Below are positions 27,347 to 35,779 of a stretch of DNA of 64,000 bases, piece after piece. Numbering within the stretch: position 1 is the stretch's first letter; each line of letters starts with the position of its first letter. A program made the translations under genes and the position numbers. The stretch comes from Streptomyces sp. TLI_053 (GTDB taxonomy: Bacteria > Actinomycetota > Actinomycetes > Streptomycetales > Streptomycetaceae). The stretch lies in NCBI RefSeq assembly GCF_900105395.1, contig NZ_LT629775.1, positions 9,761,501 through 9,825,500 on the forward strand, written 5' to 3'. The notes beneath the pieces are model-generated. The model was given only the letters and a program-made list of their open reading frames with translations, ran no database searches and was not told the origin of the DNA.

Positions 27347-28689
27347 GTGGCGGTCGCCCTTCGGGGCGGCCGAGGATCGCAACCGCCTCAGCGAGGCCAA
27401 GCCCTCGACCCGCACCGGTGGCGGTCGCCCTTCGGGGCGGCCGAGGATCGCAACCCGTCGGGACCGCTCGCCTCAACGTGTTTCCCGCGGTGGCGGTCGC
27501 CCTTCGGGGCGGCCGAGGATCGCAACAGTGTCTGAACAGCGCTGCCGTTCAGTGTCTGAAGTGGCGGTCGCCCTTCGGGGCGGCCGAGGATCGCAACGCC
27601 CAGGCCGTCCCGGCACAGCGCACCGAGCCGGCGGTGGCGGTCGCCCTTCGGGGCGGCCGAGGATCGCAACGCCCAGGCCGTCTCGGCACAGCGCACCGAG
27701 CCGGCGGTGGCGGTCGCCCTTCGGGGCGGCCGAGGATCGCAACCGTTGCACCCGCACCGAGGAGCACGAGCGCCTCGTGTGGCGGTCGCCCTTCGGGGCG
27801 GCCGAGGATCGCAACTCCGGCATCCCGGCCACCTGGAGCTCGCGGATCACCAGTGGCGGTCGCCCTTCGGGGCGGCCGAGGATCGCAACTGCCAGGCCCA
27901 GCCGAAGAGTGCCCAGTGCGAACCGGTGGCGGTCGCCCTTCGGGGCGGCCGAGGATCGCAACAGCGCCAACCAGACCACCGAGGAGATCGGGCAGGTGGC
28001 GGTCGCCCTTCGGGGCGGCAGAGGATCGCAACGACGATGAGCCAGGCCACCGCGCTGGTGTCGGTGCCGGTGGCGGTCGCCCTTCGGGGCGGCCGAGGAT
28101 CGCAACCCTTCCGGTCGGCGGCGTCGCGGCCGGCCTCCCAGGTGGCGGTCGCCCTTCGGGGCGGTCGAGGATCGCAACGTCGTCCCGCCGCCACGGTGTG
28201 CCGGAGGCGGCCTCGTGGCGGTCGCCCTTCGGGGCGGCCGAGGATCGCAACGCCGACGACATGGACGACGCGACCGCCGACGTGGTCGTGGCGGTCGCCC
28301 TTCGGGGCGGCCGAGGATCGCAACTGGTACATCGAGCACTGCCCGGACACGAAGACCTTGGTGGCGGTCGCCCTTCGGGGCGGCCGAGGATCGCAACTCG
28401 GCCTCCGCGGCGAGGAGCGGCGCCGCCTCCTCGGGTGGCGGTCGCCCTTGGGGCGGCCGAGGATCGCAACCTCGGCGCCGTCGCCGAGGCGGCGGGCAGG
28501 CACCGGTGGCGGTCGCCCTTCGGGGCGTCCGAGGGATCGCAACGGCAACGGGCTGCGCTGGCCGGGGGACAGGCGCGGGGTGGCGGTCGCCCTTCGGGGC
28601 GGCCGAGGATCGCAACCTGGCCTCGCGGGCGCAGGACGCGCAGGAGTGGCAGGTGGCGGTGGCCCTTCGGGGCGTCCGAGGATCGCAAC
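27347..28689 (+). CRISPR. CRISPR array 2 (19 repeats, 18 spacers)
   Basis: Repeats of 37 bp begin GTGGCGGTCGCCC, have a TTCG tetraloop closing a 7-bp stem (GTCGCCC with GGGCGGC), and end CCGAGGATCGCAAC. Starts are at 27347, 27418, 27490, 27561, 27634, 27707, 27779, 27853, 27926, 27996, 28070, 28142, 28215, 28288, 28361, 28435, 28506, 28580 and 28653. Spacers are 33-37 bp. Copies 10 and 12 carry single changes, and copies 16, 17 and 19 carry indels or substitutions, so the right end is the oldest. Spacers 4 and 5 (27598-27633 and 27671-27706) differ at one base. The stem is what Cas5 would cut. Confidence 0.96.
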
Positions 28690-28732
28690 GTCGTTGCCGG
28701 CCTGCCGGGCCGGGGTGTGGTCGGGTAAGGAG

Positions 28733-29396
28733 CGTCACCTACCCGGCGGGCGCCGAGCGGCGCGGCGCCGCGCCGGCGCGGGAGGTGGCGCGGGAGGTGG
28801 CGCGAAGGGCAGCCGCTTTGGCCGGGGTGCCGGTCACCGCCCGGCCCGCCGCCGCTGCCTCCGTGGCCACGGCGACCCGGCACGCCGACGCCAGCCCGTG
28901 GAGGGCCGGAGCCGAACTCACCACTCCGGACAACGGTTGGTGCACCTCCGGTTTCGGTGCCTGGCGGGGAAAGGTGCCGGTGCTGCTGACGGACTCGCAC
29001 TGCGGCACCTCCGACACCTACAGGACCGGCGCGGGCGCGGTGGTCGGAGATGCCACCGACGCCGACACCGCCCTGGATGCCACCGTCATCACCGTCACCG
29101 GCGTCTCCGGAAGGTTCTACGACGGGGCGTGGAGCAACACGGCCGGCTACGCGAAGCGGGTCGTCGGCGCCGGCCGCAACCACGTCGGCGATCTCGTCTG
29201 CACGAGCGGCAGCATGTCCGGCGTGCACTGCAGCCTCAGGATCACCGCCACCGACGTCTCCGCCGACGGTATGACAGGGGTCGTTCACGACGCGCTCATC
29301 GGAACGGAGCCACTGTCCGGGCCGCTGGCCTCCGCGGACCCGAAGAACCGACAGAACTGGTTTTCCGAGCACCCACGCTCGCCTCACGGCGAGTAG
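28733..29396 (+). pseudogene. trypsin-like serine protease fragment
   Basis: The frame reads HADASPWRAGAEL, WCTSGFGAW, LLTDSHCGTSD (the catalytic-His region, usually TAGHC) and VGDLVCTSGSMSGVHC, all typical of secreted S1 proteases of Streptomyces. The region carrying the catalytic serine (GDSGGP) is absent: after ADGMTGVVHDALIG the sequence becomes unrelated. There is also no signal peptide, because the 5' end runs into the end of CRISPR array 2. Both ends are lost, so activity is not expected. Confidence 0.65.
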
Positions 29397-29424
29397 TGGT
29401 CCGCCAGGCCGCTACGGTGTCGGC

Positions 29425-30220
29425 ATGAGTCAGGGCATAGTGTGCACGGACGACGGTTGGCGAGTGCCCGCGTTCCGCGGGCTGGGTGTTGGCGAACTCG
29501 TCATCGACGACCGGCTGCGGTTTCGCATCGGGTCGCACGAGATCGTGCTGTGCTCATGGGCAGAGCTCGTGGCCGACGAGCGCGCATACGGGCTCGCAGC
29601 GTGGCGCGGTCGAGCGGGTGCCGTGGACGTGGGTCGAGGCGACCGCGCCGGGCGGGCGGATCGTCTGCCCGTGGGGCCGGCTCGTGCACCTCGCCCTGAC
29701 CGTCGCCGCCGACGGGCTTTCGGCGTCCGGCTGGGTGCAGGGGATGGCCCAGTTCATGGCGGACCGCACCGCACCTGCGCCGCCGACGGCCGGACGGGCC
29801 GGGTACAACGCGGTACGCGGTGACGGTCCGGCCGCCAGCGAGCACAGGATCGACCGCGACCTCGCACCGATCGAAGGCGACTGGAACCTGCGCTTCGCCC
29901 TGCGGGTCGCGGTACCGGACGCGATGATCACCACCGGCCGCGACGAGGAGGGCATCAACGCCCGGATCCACGACGGCCGCTCCTCGTGGGCATCGTTCTC
30001 CGCGGTCGGGGACGGGACGACCGTGCTCCATCAGGGCGGCGGGCGCCGGATCGGCGACGAGCTGATGACCGCCTGGACCGCGTGGGAGGACCTCGACCGG
30101 CCCGAACCCTGGGACTTCGGCGTCACGGTCACCCCCGAACGCCAGTGGGCGTGGCTGCACACCCCGGACAGTGAACTGCGGTGGCCGATCTACGAGGCGG
30201 CGGCTGCGGCCTCGCGCTGA
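29425..30220 (+). pseudogene. mosaic with the C-terminal part of a PCMT-like methyltransferase
   Basis: The first segment (ATG 29425, MSQGIVCTDDGWRVPAFRGL to ERAYGLAAWRG) is coding-like but of unknown family and gives way near 29610. In another frame, WTWVEATAPGGRIVCPWGRL starts the conserved end of isoaspartyl-methyltransferase-like proteins seen in peptide biosynthesis, continuing to TPERQWAWLHTPDSELRWPI. The SAM-binding N-terminal half is missing. It appears to be a recombination joint or a decayed gene. Confidence 0.5.
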
Positions 30221-30345
30221 AGCCGGCGGGCCGCCGCGCGGTCAGGCCGGGCGCGCCACCACCCGCCGATACGGCGGTGCAACTGCCACCAGCGAACGGC
30301 GTAGCCGACTTCGGTCCGGCAGCGGGCGAGGTAGGGCGTCCATCG
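30190..30345 (-). pseudogene. truncated copy of the 59-aa protein at 1442
   Basis: On the minus strand the frame ending at 30190 reads RCRTEVGYAVRWWQLHRRIG and ends AARRLQREAAAAAS, nearly identical to residues 16-59 of the protein at 1442-1621. The N-terminal residues (MTADLRVFALTPD) are replaced by unrelated sequence. It overlaps the end of the methyltransferase remnant on the other strand. Confidence 0.6.
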
Positions 30346-30353
30346 CGGCCCTG

Positions 30354-30707
30354 GTGGTTGCCGCCGCCCGGTACCGGACGGTCGAACACGGTGAGGAGGA
30401 CGTCCTGCGCGCTGCCCGGGGGCTGCCGCTTCGCCGCCGCCTCACCTCGCCCTGGAAGATCGGCGCGTTCGGGACCATGGTCACCCTCGTGCTGGTGCTC
30501 ACCGTCGTCGTGGGCCCCGCGCTCGCCGTCCCGCCCGGCCAAGTCGTCCAGCGCATCACCCGTCTTCTCGGGCTGGTCATGCTCCCCGTTCTCCTCGGTG
30601 CGGCCCGCACGACTTCGCAGTTCGTCCGACGCGAGCACGAAGTCGCCCGTGCCCTTCACACCGACCGCCTTGCCGCTGGCCTGACGGCGACGCACTGCGG
30701 CCGCTGA
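30354..30707 (+). CDS. small two-helix membrane protein
   Basis: From GTG 30354 the frame encodes a basic cytoplasmic start (ARYRTVEHGEEDVLRAARG), two membrane helices (FGTMVTLVLVLTVVVGPALA and ITRLLGLVMLPVLLGAA) and a basic tail. There is no clear ribosome-binding site, and the upstream DNA is the small-gene remnant, so the true N-terminus may be lost. Function is unknown. Confidence 0.45.
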   Translation: MVAAARYRTVEHGEEDVLRAARGLPLRRRLTSPWKIGAFGTMVTLVLVLTVVVGPALAVPPGQVVQRITRLLGLVMLPVLLGAARTTSQFVRREHEVARALHTDRLAAGLTATHCGR

Positions 30708-30753
30708 GCGGATCGGCCCGGTTCCCGCCCGGCTGCCCCTAGACTTTTGGACC

Positions 30754-31434
30754 ATGACGACCGAGCCCCGGGCCCGCAGCATCTGCCCCACCGTCGATGA
30801 TGCCTGGCGCCTCGTCGGGCACTACCTGCACAAGCTCTCCCACGACGAACCGCGGCACTGGCAGCAGGTGGACGCCGAGGCCGCACAGTGCCGGCAGAAG
30901 CTGTTGACGCTGCTGGTCGAGCAGGGCCAGGACGTCAGGGTGGCATTGTGGCTGCACCTGTCCGACACCGAGGTCGAGTGCTCCGACCCAGGATGCGCCG
31001 CGCGCGAGAAGTACCTGACCAGCGACGGTTCCGGACGCCTTCCGGCCTCCGGCCCTCTTCCCGACCTCGCCCGCGGGGGTTGCGGGCCCGCCTACTTCGA
31101 GTACACGGTGCACCCCCACGGCGATCAGGGGTGGGCGGCCTCGGTCGACCCGCGGAGCGTGGAGTGGATGACCACCGCGCTCGCCTTGTACGGCGGCGTT
31201 CTGCGGGTCGACTGGATGTGGTTCCGCACCGAGGGCGACGCCGTGGGAGCCGGGCACACCATTTGGGAGATCCACGATCATGAGGTGACCGAAGTGCAGC
31301 GGCTGTCCACGGTCAGTACGGAGGACGACGGGCCCAAGACCGCGAAGTCCGGTGACCCTGCCTACCGGACGCCTCCCCTTCCCCCGGAGGTACAGGCCCG
31401 GCTCGACAACGCCGTCTACAACATCGGGGGCTGA
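30754..31434 (+). CDS. hypothetical protein
   Basis: A 226-aa soluble protein (MTTEPRARSICPTVDDAWRL to LDNAVYNIGG). It has a helical N-terminal third, a cysteine pair (CSDPGCAAR), then a mixed domain with many aromatics (YFEYTVHPHGDQGW, VDWMWFRTEGD). No family is recognised. Codon bias is strongly actinomycete throughout and the gene looks intact. Confidence 0.7.
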   Translation: MTTEPRARSICPTVDDAWRLVGHYLHKLSHDEPRHWQQVDAEAAQCRQKLLTLLVEQGQDVRVALWLHLSDTEVECSDPGCAAREKYLTSDGSGRLPASGPLPDLARGGCGPAYFEYTVHPHGDQGWAASVDPRSVEWMTTALALYGGVLRVDWMWFRTEGDAVGAGHTIWEIHDHEVTEVQRLSTVSTEDDGPKTAKSGDPAYRTPPLPPEVQARLDNAVYNIGG

Positions 31435-31795
31435 GCAGCGGTTCTGGCCCACGCGGTCCAAAGGGGCGGGCACGGGGTCTGGGAAGCAGGGCGTCGGGCG
31501 TTCAGTCGGGCGCGGTGTCGGGTGTGACGGGGGCGGAGAACGGCCGGCCGCCGGGGCCCAGGGGGCGACGGGTTCCGGCACCGGGGCGGGAGGCGGAAGG
31601 TGGGGCGCTGCCTCCTGGAACGGGGAGCGATCCACCGGGGTGAGGCGATGGTCCCGACCTTCGTCCGCCGCTGGGACACCTGCGGATTCGGAGAAGACAT
31701 CTCAGGAAGCCAGGGGGCAAGCGGTACGCCGTGTTGGCCGTGCGGTGTGCCGATTCTAGGCCGCTCGTCGGTGGTGGGGTCTAGGGTGCGGTGCC
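31435..31795. other. intergenic region
   Basis: A 361-bp stretch with no gene that I can support; extremely GC-rich at first, then a likely promoter zone before the gene at 31796. Confidence 0.35.
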
Positions 31796-33148
31796 GTGGA
31801 CGCTGCTGATCTTGATCGTCAGGCCAGGACTCTGTCCGGCTGTATCCCGCCCGAGTTCGTCATGCAGATCCTGGAACGAGGCCACGAACACGAGGTGGCG
31901 TTGCAAGCCGGTCAGGGTGAGTGGTTCTGCGCGCGGGCGTGGGCCCGGGTTCTTGGCGAGCGTGGCCAGCGGGACGAGGCGCTGGCGGTGTTGGCTCCGT
32001 ACGTCGCCACCGGTTGGTGGCCGGCCACTCGGGTCCAGGCGGAGCTGTTCGAGAGCTGGGGCCGGGCGTCGGAGGCGATCGCGCTGGCTCGCCCGTACGC
32101 GGCGGCCGGGGGACAGGCGCTGGAGTTCTTCGCACGCCTGCTGGCCCGGCACGGGGGTGCCGCGGAGGCGTATCAGCTGTTGCGACCCGGGGTCGAGGAC
32201 TGGGTCCTTGCCACCGCCCTGGTCGACGTCGCCGAGCTCGCCGGCCTGGACGAAGAAGCCGCCCGCCTGCTGTTCGGGCACATTCCGGCCGACCACCGCT
32301 GCGATTCCCCGTGGTGTTGCCGCGGCGTCCTGGACGCCGATGCCGCACTCGGTCTGCTTGCCCGGATCCGGGAGCGCCAAGGCCGCACCGATGAAGCGAT
32401 CGCCGTGCTGCACACGCGGCACATCACCTCCGTCAACGGCCGTGACCAGCTCGCCGACCTGCTGGCCCGGCACGGCCGGCTCGACGAACTGCGCGAGTAC
32501 GCGGCCACCGACGTCCACGGGCACGCCACTCAGCGCCTGGCCGAGGTGCTGGAGGAACGCGGTGACGTCGAAGGCGCGGTCGCGCTCTACCGGCGGGCGG
32601 ACGGGGCCGTGGCGGGCGGCCCGAACGCGGCGTACGACCTCGCGCAGCTCCTGGCCCGGCACGGACGTGGCGGCGAGGCGGTCGCCGTGATGCGTGCCCA
32701 GGCCGATGTCCGCCCCGGCGACGACTGGATCCTCCACACACTGGCCGGTCTCTGCCTCGATCAGGGCAGGCCGCAGGACGGCCTGGCGCACCTCGATGCT
32801 CTCAAGGCCGCCCGGGGCGGTGAGGAAGAGTGGGACCTGTTCTGGATCCGCCTGCCGCTGATCGCCGCCAGCTCCGGGCCCGACGCGGCGCTCCAGCAGG
32901 CATCGGCCCACCCCGAAGGCGACAGCGCGTACGCCGCCGAGCACATCGCCCGGGTGCTGCACGACGCAGGCCGCACCGAAGAGGCCATCGGTCTCCTTGA
33001 CCGGCACCTCCCGGCCAACCGCAGTGACATGGCTGGCTACTTCATCAGCCTCTACATGACCGACCACGCCGTGGAACTTCTCCAGCAGCACGACCCTCGT
33101 CCGACCGGTCAATGGAGTGGTACCTGGTCCAGCGAACCTCCGTTCTGA
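31796..33148 (+). CDS. TPR-like repeat protein, full length
   Basis: A 450-aa protein from GTG 31796, built of repeated helix pairs of about 34 residues with the pattern LARHGR-x-x-EA (for example LLARHGGAAEAYQLL, LLARHGRLDELREYA, LLARHGRGGEAVAVM). It has no enzyme motif. Such tandem-repeat proteins are common in Streptomyces and usually bind proteins. A truncated paralogue lies at 17596-18120 and shares the terminal EPPF. The gene is monocistronic. Confidence 0.75.
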   Translation: MDAADLDRQARTLSGCIPPEFVMQILERGHEHEVALQAGQGEWFCARAWARVLGERGQRDEALAVLAPYVATGWWPATRVQAELFESWGRASEAIALARPYAAAGGQALEFFARLLARHGGAAEAYQLLRPGVEDWVLATALVDVAELAGLDEEAARLLFGHIPADHRCDSPWCCRGVLDADAALGLLARIRERQGRTDEAIAVLHTRHITSVNGRDQLADLLARHGRLDELREYAATDVHGHATQRLAEVLEERGDVEGAVALYRRADGAVAGGPNAAYDLAQLLARHGRGGEAVAVMRAQADVRPGDDWILHTLAGLCLDQGRPQDGLAHLDALKAARGGEEEWDLFWIRLPLIAASSGPDAALQQASAHPEGDSAYAAEHIARVLHDAGRTEEAIGLLDRHLPANRSDMAGYFISLYMTDHAVELLQQHDPRPTGQWSGTWSSEPPF

Positions 33149-33149
33149 C

Positions 33150-33590
33150 GGAGCTCCGCATCTCCAGCCGATGGTTATGCCGCCGCTGCGACAGTCTGCC
33201 GTGGGACGGCGAAGGCGAGCAGCTGTTCGTCGAAAGCACGGCGGTGAGTTCGTCCTCGGCGACCCCGCCACCTGGGGCGAGGAGTAGGCGGTGACCGTCA
33301 CCGGCGCCTGCCTCTACAGCACGGCCATCGTCCGGGCCTGGGATCGGCTCCACCCGCGGCTCACTCGGCGCGGGGCCTGGCTGGAGCACGCTGACGAGCT
33401 GCCGGTCATCGAGGGCACCGTCATCCGCCTGGCGGTTGAGAAGCTGCCCAGCGGTGGGGTGAACACGCCGGTCTGGCTGGTCTGGGACAACGCCCGCATC
33501 CACCTCGTGCCGCCGCTGAAGGCGTTCTTCGAGGCCAACGCGCACTGGCCCACCGTCTTCCAGCTGCCCACCTATCGAAGGACGACGACA
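33150..33590 (+). pseudogene. chimera of two transposase remnants
   Basis: From about 33222 one frame reads HGGEFVLGDPATWGEE, a TAG stop, then AVTVTGACLYSTAIVRAWDR and EGTVIRLAVEKLPSGGVN. This is the central part of an IS701-like transposase of the NF041680 type. At about 33470 it switches without a frame break to WLVWDNARIHLVPPLKAFFE and TVFQLPTY, the end of an IS630-type DDE transposase. Downstream (33631-33696) a fragment MAAQREVWTGTEVRRLLAGQ resembles the start of a short XRE protein. All are inactive debris. Confidence 0.7.
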
Positions 33591-33765
33591 GTCCTCGGCC
33601 CGGAGAACGGAGGACCGTGGCGTGGCGGCGAATGGCCGCCCAGCGCGAGGTCTGGACTGGGACCGAGGTACGGCGGCTGCTGGCCGGGCAAAGCCGGTCT
33701 GGAGACGGTCTCGTGGCAGCTCGCCCTTCGGACCCCGTGGAACCAGCGTTGTGAGGGACCACGTC

Positions 33766-33783
33766 CAGCCGACTGATCGGCTG
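33766..33783. terminator. hairpin after the biosynthetic operon
   Basis: A 7-bp stem (CAGCCGA with TCGGCTG) and a 4-base loop lie just past the stop of the last gene of the leftward operon (33789). Confidence 0.45.
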
Positions 33784-33788
33784 CGGGT

Positions 33789-34478
33789 CTACGTCCGGTC
33801 GGCGCCTGGGCGTGTGGCGTGGACGATCTGGCGTGCGGTGCGGAACATCTCAGCGCCGTAAGCGTCCTTGGGGAAGCGTTCGACGATGCGGTGGTGCACG
33901 TGCTGCCGGTAGGCGAGTGTGTTCAGGCCGGTGAAGACGGGCATGTCGAGTTGCTGTTGGGAGGCGAAGCACGTCAGAGCCTTCTGCTTCGCGGCCAGGA
34001 GCTCTGGTGTGCCGACGAAGATCAGGTTGGGCTCGAAGTTCCGGCTGTAGGGGGAGCGGAAGTGGACCACGTCGGCGGCCTCGCGCATCGCGACGGCGGT
34101 GGCCTCCTCGCCGGTGACGGCGTGGTCGAGGTGTTGGTCGTCGGGGAAGTGGGTGTAGACGGTGTCGGGGCGTCCGAGGGCGAAGGTGTCGAAGAGGGCG
34201 GCGTTGATGGCGCCGCGGTGGTCGGTGAAGCGGGTGTCGGGGATCCGGCTGAACGTGTACCGGCCGATGCCGAGGATCTTCGCGGCGGCCAGGCACTCGG
34301 CGCGGCGCACCTCGCTGTCGTCCTTGCCCGGGCGACCTGTGCTCAGGCAGTGGACGCGGACGCGGTCGCCGGCCCGGGCGTGGTCGAGCAGTCGCATGCC
34401 CATGGCGAGTTCGGCGTCGTCGGGGTGGGCGACGACGGCGAGGACGGACCGGCCGCGGCCAGGCTGGGGCTGGGTCAA
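33789..34478 (-). CDS. PIG-L/LmbE family N-deacetylase
   Basis: A 229-aa protein. The zinc motif AHPDD lies at residues 17-21 with the partner QHLDH further on, the signature of metal-dependent de-N-acetylases such as MshB that act on GlcNAc or related amino sugars. The start is TTG 34478, overlapping the previous stop (TTGA) with AAGGAG just before it. It is the last gene of the operon. Its presence suggests that an N-acetylated sugar or cyclitol intermediate is deprotected. Confidence 0.85.
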   Translation of the reverse strand: MTQPQPGRGRSVLAVVAHPDDAELAMGMRLLDHARAGDRVRVHCLSTGRPGKDDSEVRRAECLAAAKILGIGRYTFSRIPDTRFTDHRGAINAALFDTFALGRPDTVYTHFPDDQHLDHAVTGEEATAVAMREAADVVHFRSPYSRNFEPNLIFVGTPELLAAKQKALTCFASQQQLDMPVFTGLNTLAYRQHVHHRIVERFPKDAYGAEMFRTARQIVHATRPGADRT

Positions 34479-35779
34479 GGGGACTCCTTCAGGGTGGTGA
34501 TCTGCAGGGCGCTGTGCAGGGGGCGGCCGTCGAGGCCCTGCCAGCGGAAGGGTTCGTGCTCGGTTTGGGGCCAGCGCAGGTAGTGGAGGCTGCCGACCGC
34601 GTCGACCTGGCCGTTGTGCCGGTAGGCGATTTTGGAGGTCTGGCCGCCGTCGAGGTGGAACACCGCCGCCGGGTCGTGGCCGGCCCGCTCGACCAGCTGC
34701 GCGGTCTCCTGGACGGTGGCGCCCTGGAAGCCCGGGGCGAGGGGCGCTCCGTCGAGGATGGTCAGGGTCAGGTGCCGGCCATTCAGGGCGAGCAGGGTGC
34801 GGGCGTAGCGGGCTCCGGGCCGGAACGGGTTGGTGCCCAGGCTCTGGTCCCAGGCGGCGGTGCGTTGGGCGGCGGCGTCGGCGGCGGACGGGCCCAGTGA
34901 CAGGGCGCTGTCGATGTCGGCGGTGGGGAGGGTGTCGAGGGTGGTGACGTGGACGGGCGCACCGAGGGTGAGGTGGGCGGGCCGGGGCCGGTGGGTGCGC
35001 AGGATGTAGGCGCCGGTGAACAGGTCGGCGCCGCCGCCGGGGTGCAGGGCGGTGATCCGCGTCCCGGTGGGGGTGGGGGTGACGGTGCAGTCGAGGACGG
35101 CAGGGTTGCGGGGGGTGGTGTTGGCGGCCGGGTCGACGTCGCGTCGGAATCCGGTGCGGGGGTGGTCGGTGTAGCGGATGCGGCAGTTGGCCGCGCCGAA
35201 GACGGTGAGGTGGCCGGGCGGCGGTGCCGGGTCGGGGCGGGGGCCCTTGGAGCCGCTCCAGGTGTGGTGGTGGCCGGCGACGGTGAGGGTGCCGGCGGTG
35301 GCCAGGGTGCGCACCGACAGGCGGTCGCGGTGCAGGAGGAGCGCGGGCTTGGTGGCGGTGGGCAGGCTGGCTGTGTGGTGGTCGCGGACGGCGAGGTCGA
35401 GGCGGGGCTCGGCGGGCTGGTAGCTGTGGTCGTCGGAGATGTAGGCGAAGGCGCCGGAGACTGCGGCGGCGGTGGGGCCGGTGACGAGGCGGCGCAGGTG
35501 GAAGCCGGCCGGGGCGGAGACGGGCCGGCAGTGGGCGCGGTCGAGGTCGACGCTCAGGGTGTAGGCGTTGGTGAAGCAGCCGTCGCCGAGGTCGACGGGG
35601 CGGGCGGTGAGGACCACGCCCGGGGCGACGGTGCGGGTCCAGGCGGGGGTGGGGCGGGCGAACGGGCTCTGGTCGCGGGCCAGCGACGGGACGGCGGGGA
35701 CGTGGATGCCGCGGGCGCTCAGTTTGGCGAGCGCGGCCAGGTCCGTCCGGTCACCGGCCGTGGCGAGGGGGAGGTTCAC
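34475..35779 (-). CDS. phosphodiester glycosidase-like (NAGPA/DUF2233) protein
   Basis: A 434-aa protein. The C-terminal half fits the phosphodiester glycosidase domain: LLALNGRHLTLTILDG, then GFQGATVQETAQLVER and the conserved HLDGGQTSKIAY. In animals the family removes GlcNAc from phosphodiester caps; bacterial members act on diverse phospho-glycosidic substrates. The N-terminal half has paired strands (VLTARPVDLGDGCFTNAYTL). No export signal is evident. GTG 35779 overlaps the stop of the kinase gene (GTGA), showing coupling. The family call rests on the C-terminal motif only. Confidence 0.65.
   Translation of the reverse strand: MNLPLATAGDRTDLAALAKLSARGIHVPAVPSLARDQSPFARPTPAWTRTVAPGVVLTARPVDLGDGCFTNAYTLSVDLDRAHCRPVSAPAGFHLRRLVTGPTAAAVSGAFAYISDDHSYQPAEPRLDLAVRDHHTASLPTATKPALLLHRDRLSVRTLATAGTLTVAGHHHTWSGSKGPRPDPAPPPGHLTVFGAANCRIRYTDHPRTGFRRDVDPAANTTPRNPAVLDCTVTPTPTGTRITALHPGGGADLFTGAYILRTHRPRPAHLTLGAPVHVTTLDTLPTADIDSALSLGPSAADAAAQRTAAWDQSLGTNPFRPGARYARTLLALNGRHLTLTILDGAPLAPGFQGATVQETAQLVERAGHDPAAVFHLDGGQTSKIAYRHNGQVDAVGSLHYLRWPQTEHEPFRWQGLDGRPLHSALQITTLKESP

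Noticed and set aside
27310..29387. Long open frames on both strands across array 2
   Set aside because: They translate the CRISPR repeats (periodic VAVALRGGRGSQ or RSSAAPKGDRH every 24 residues) and are not genes.
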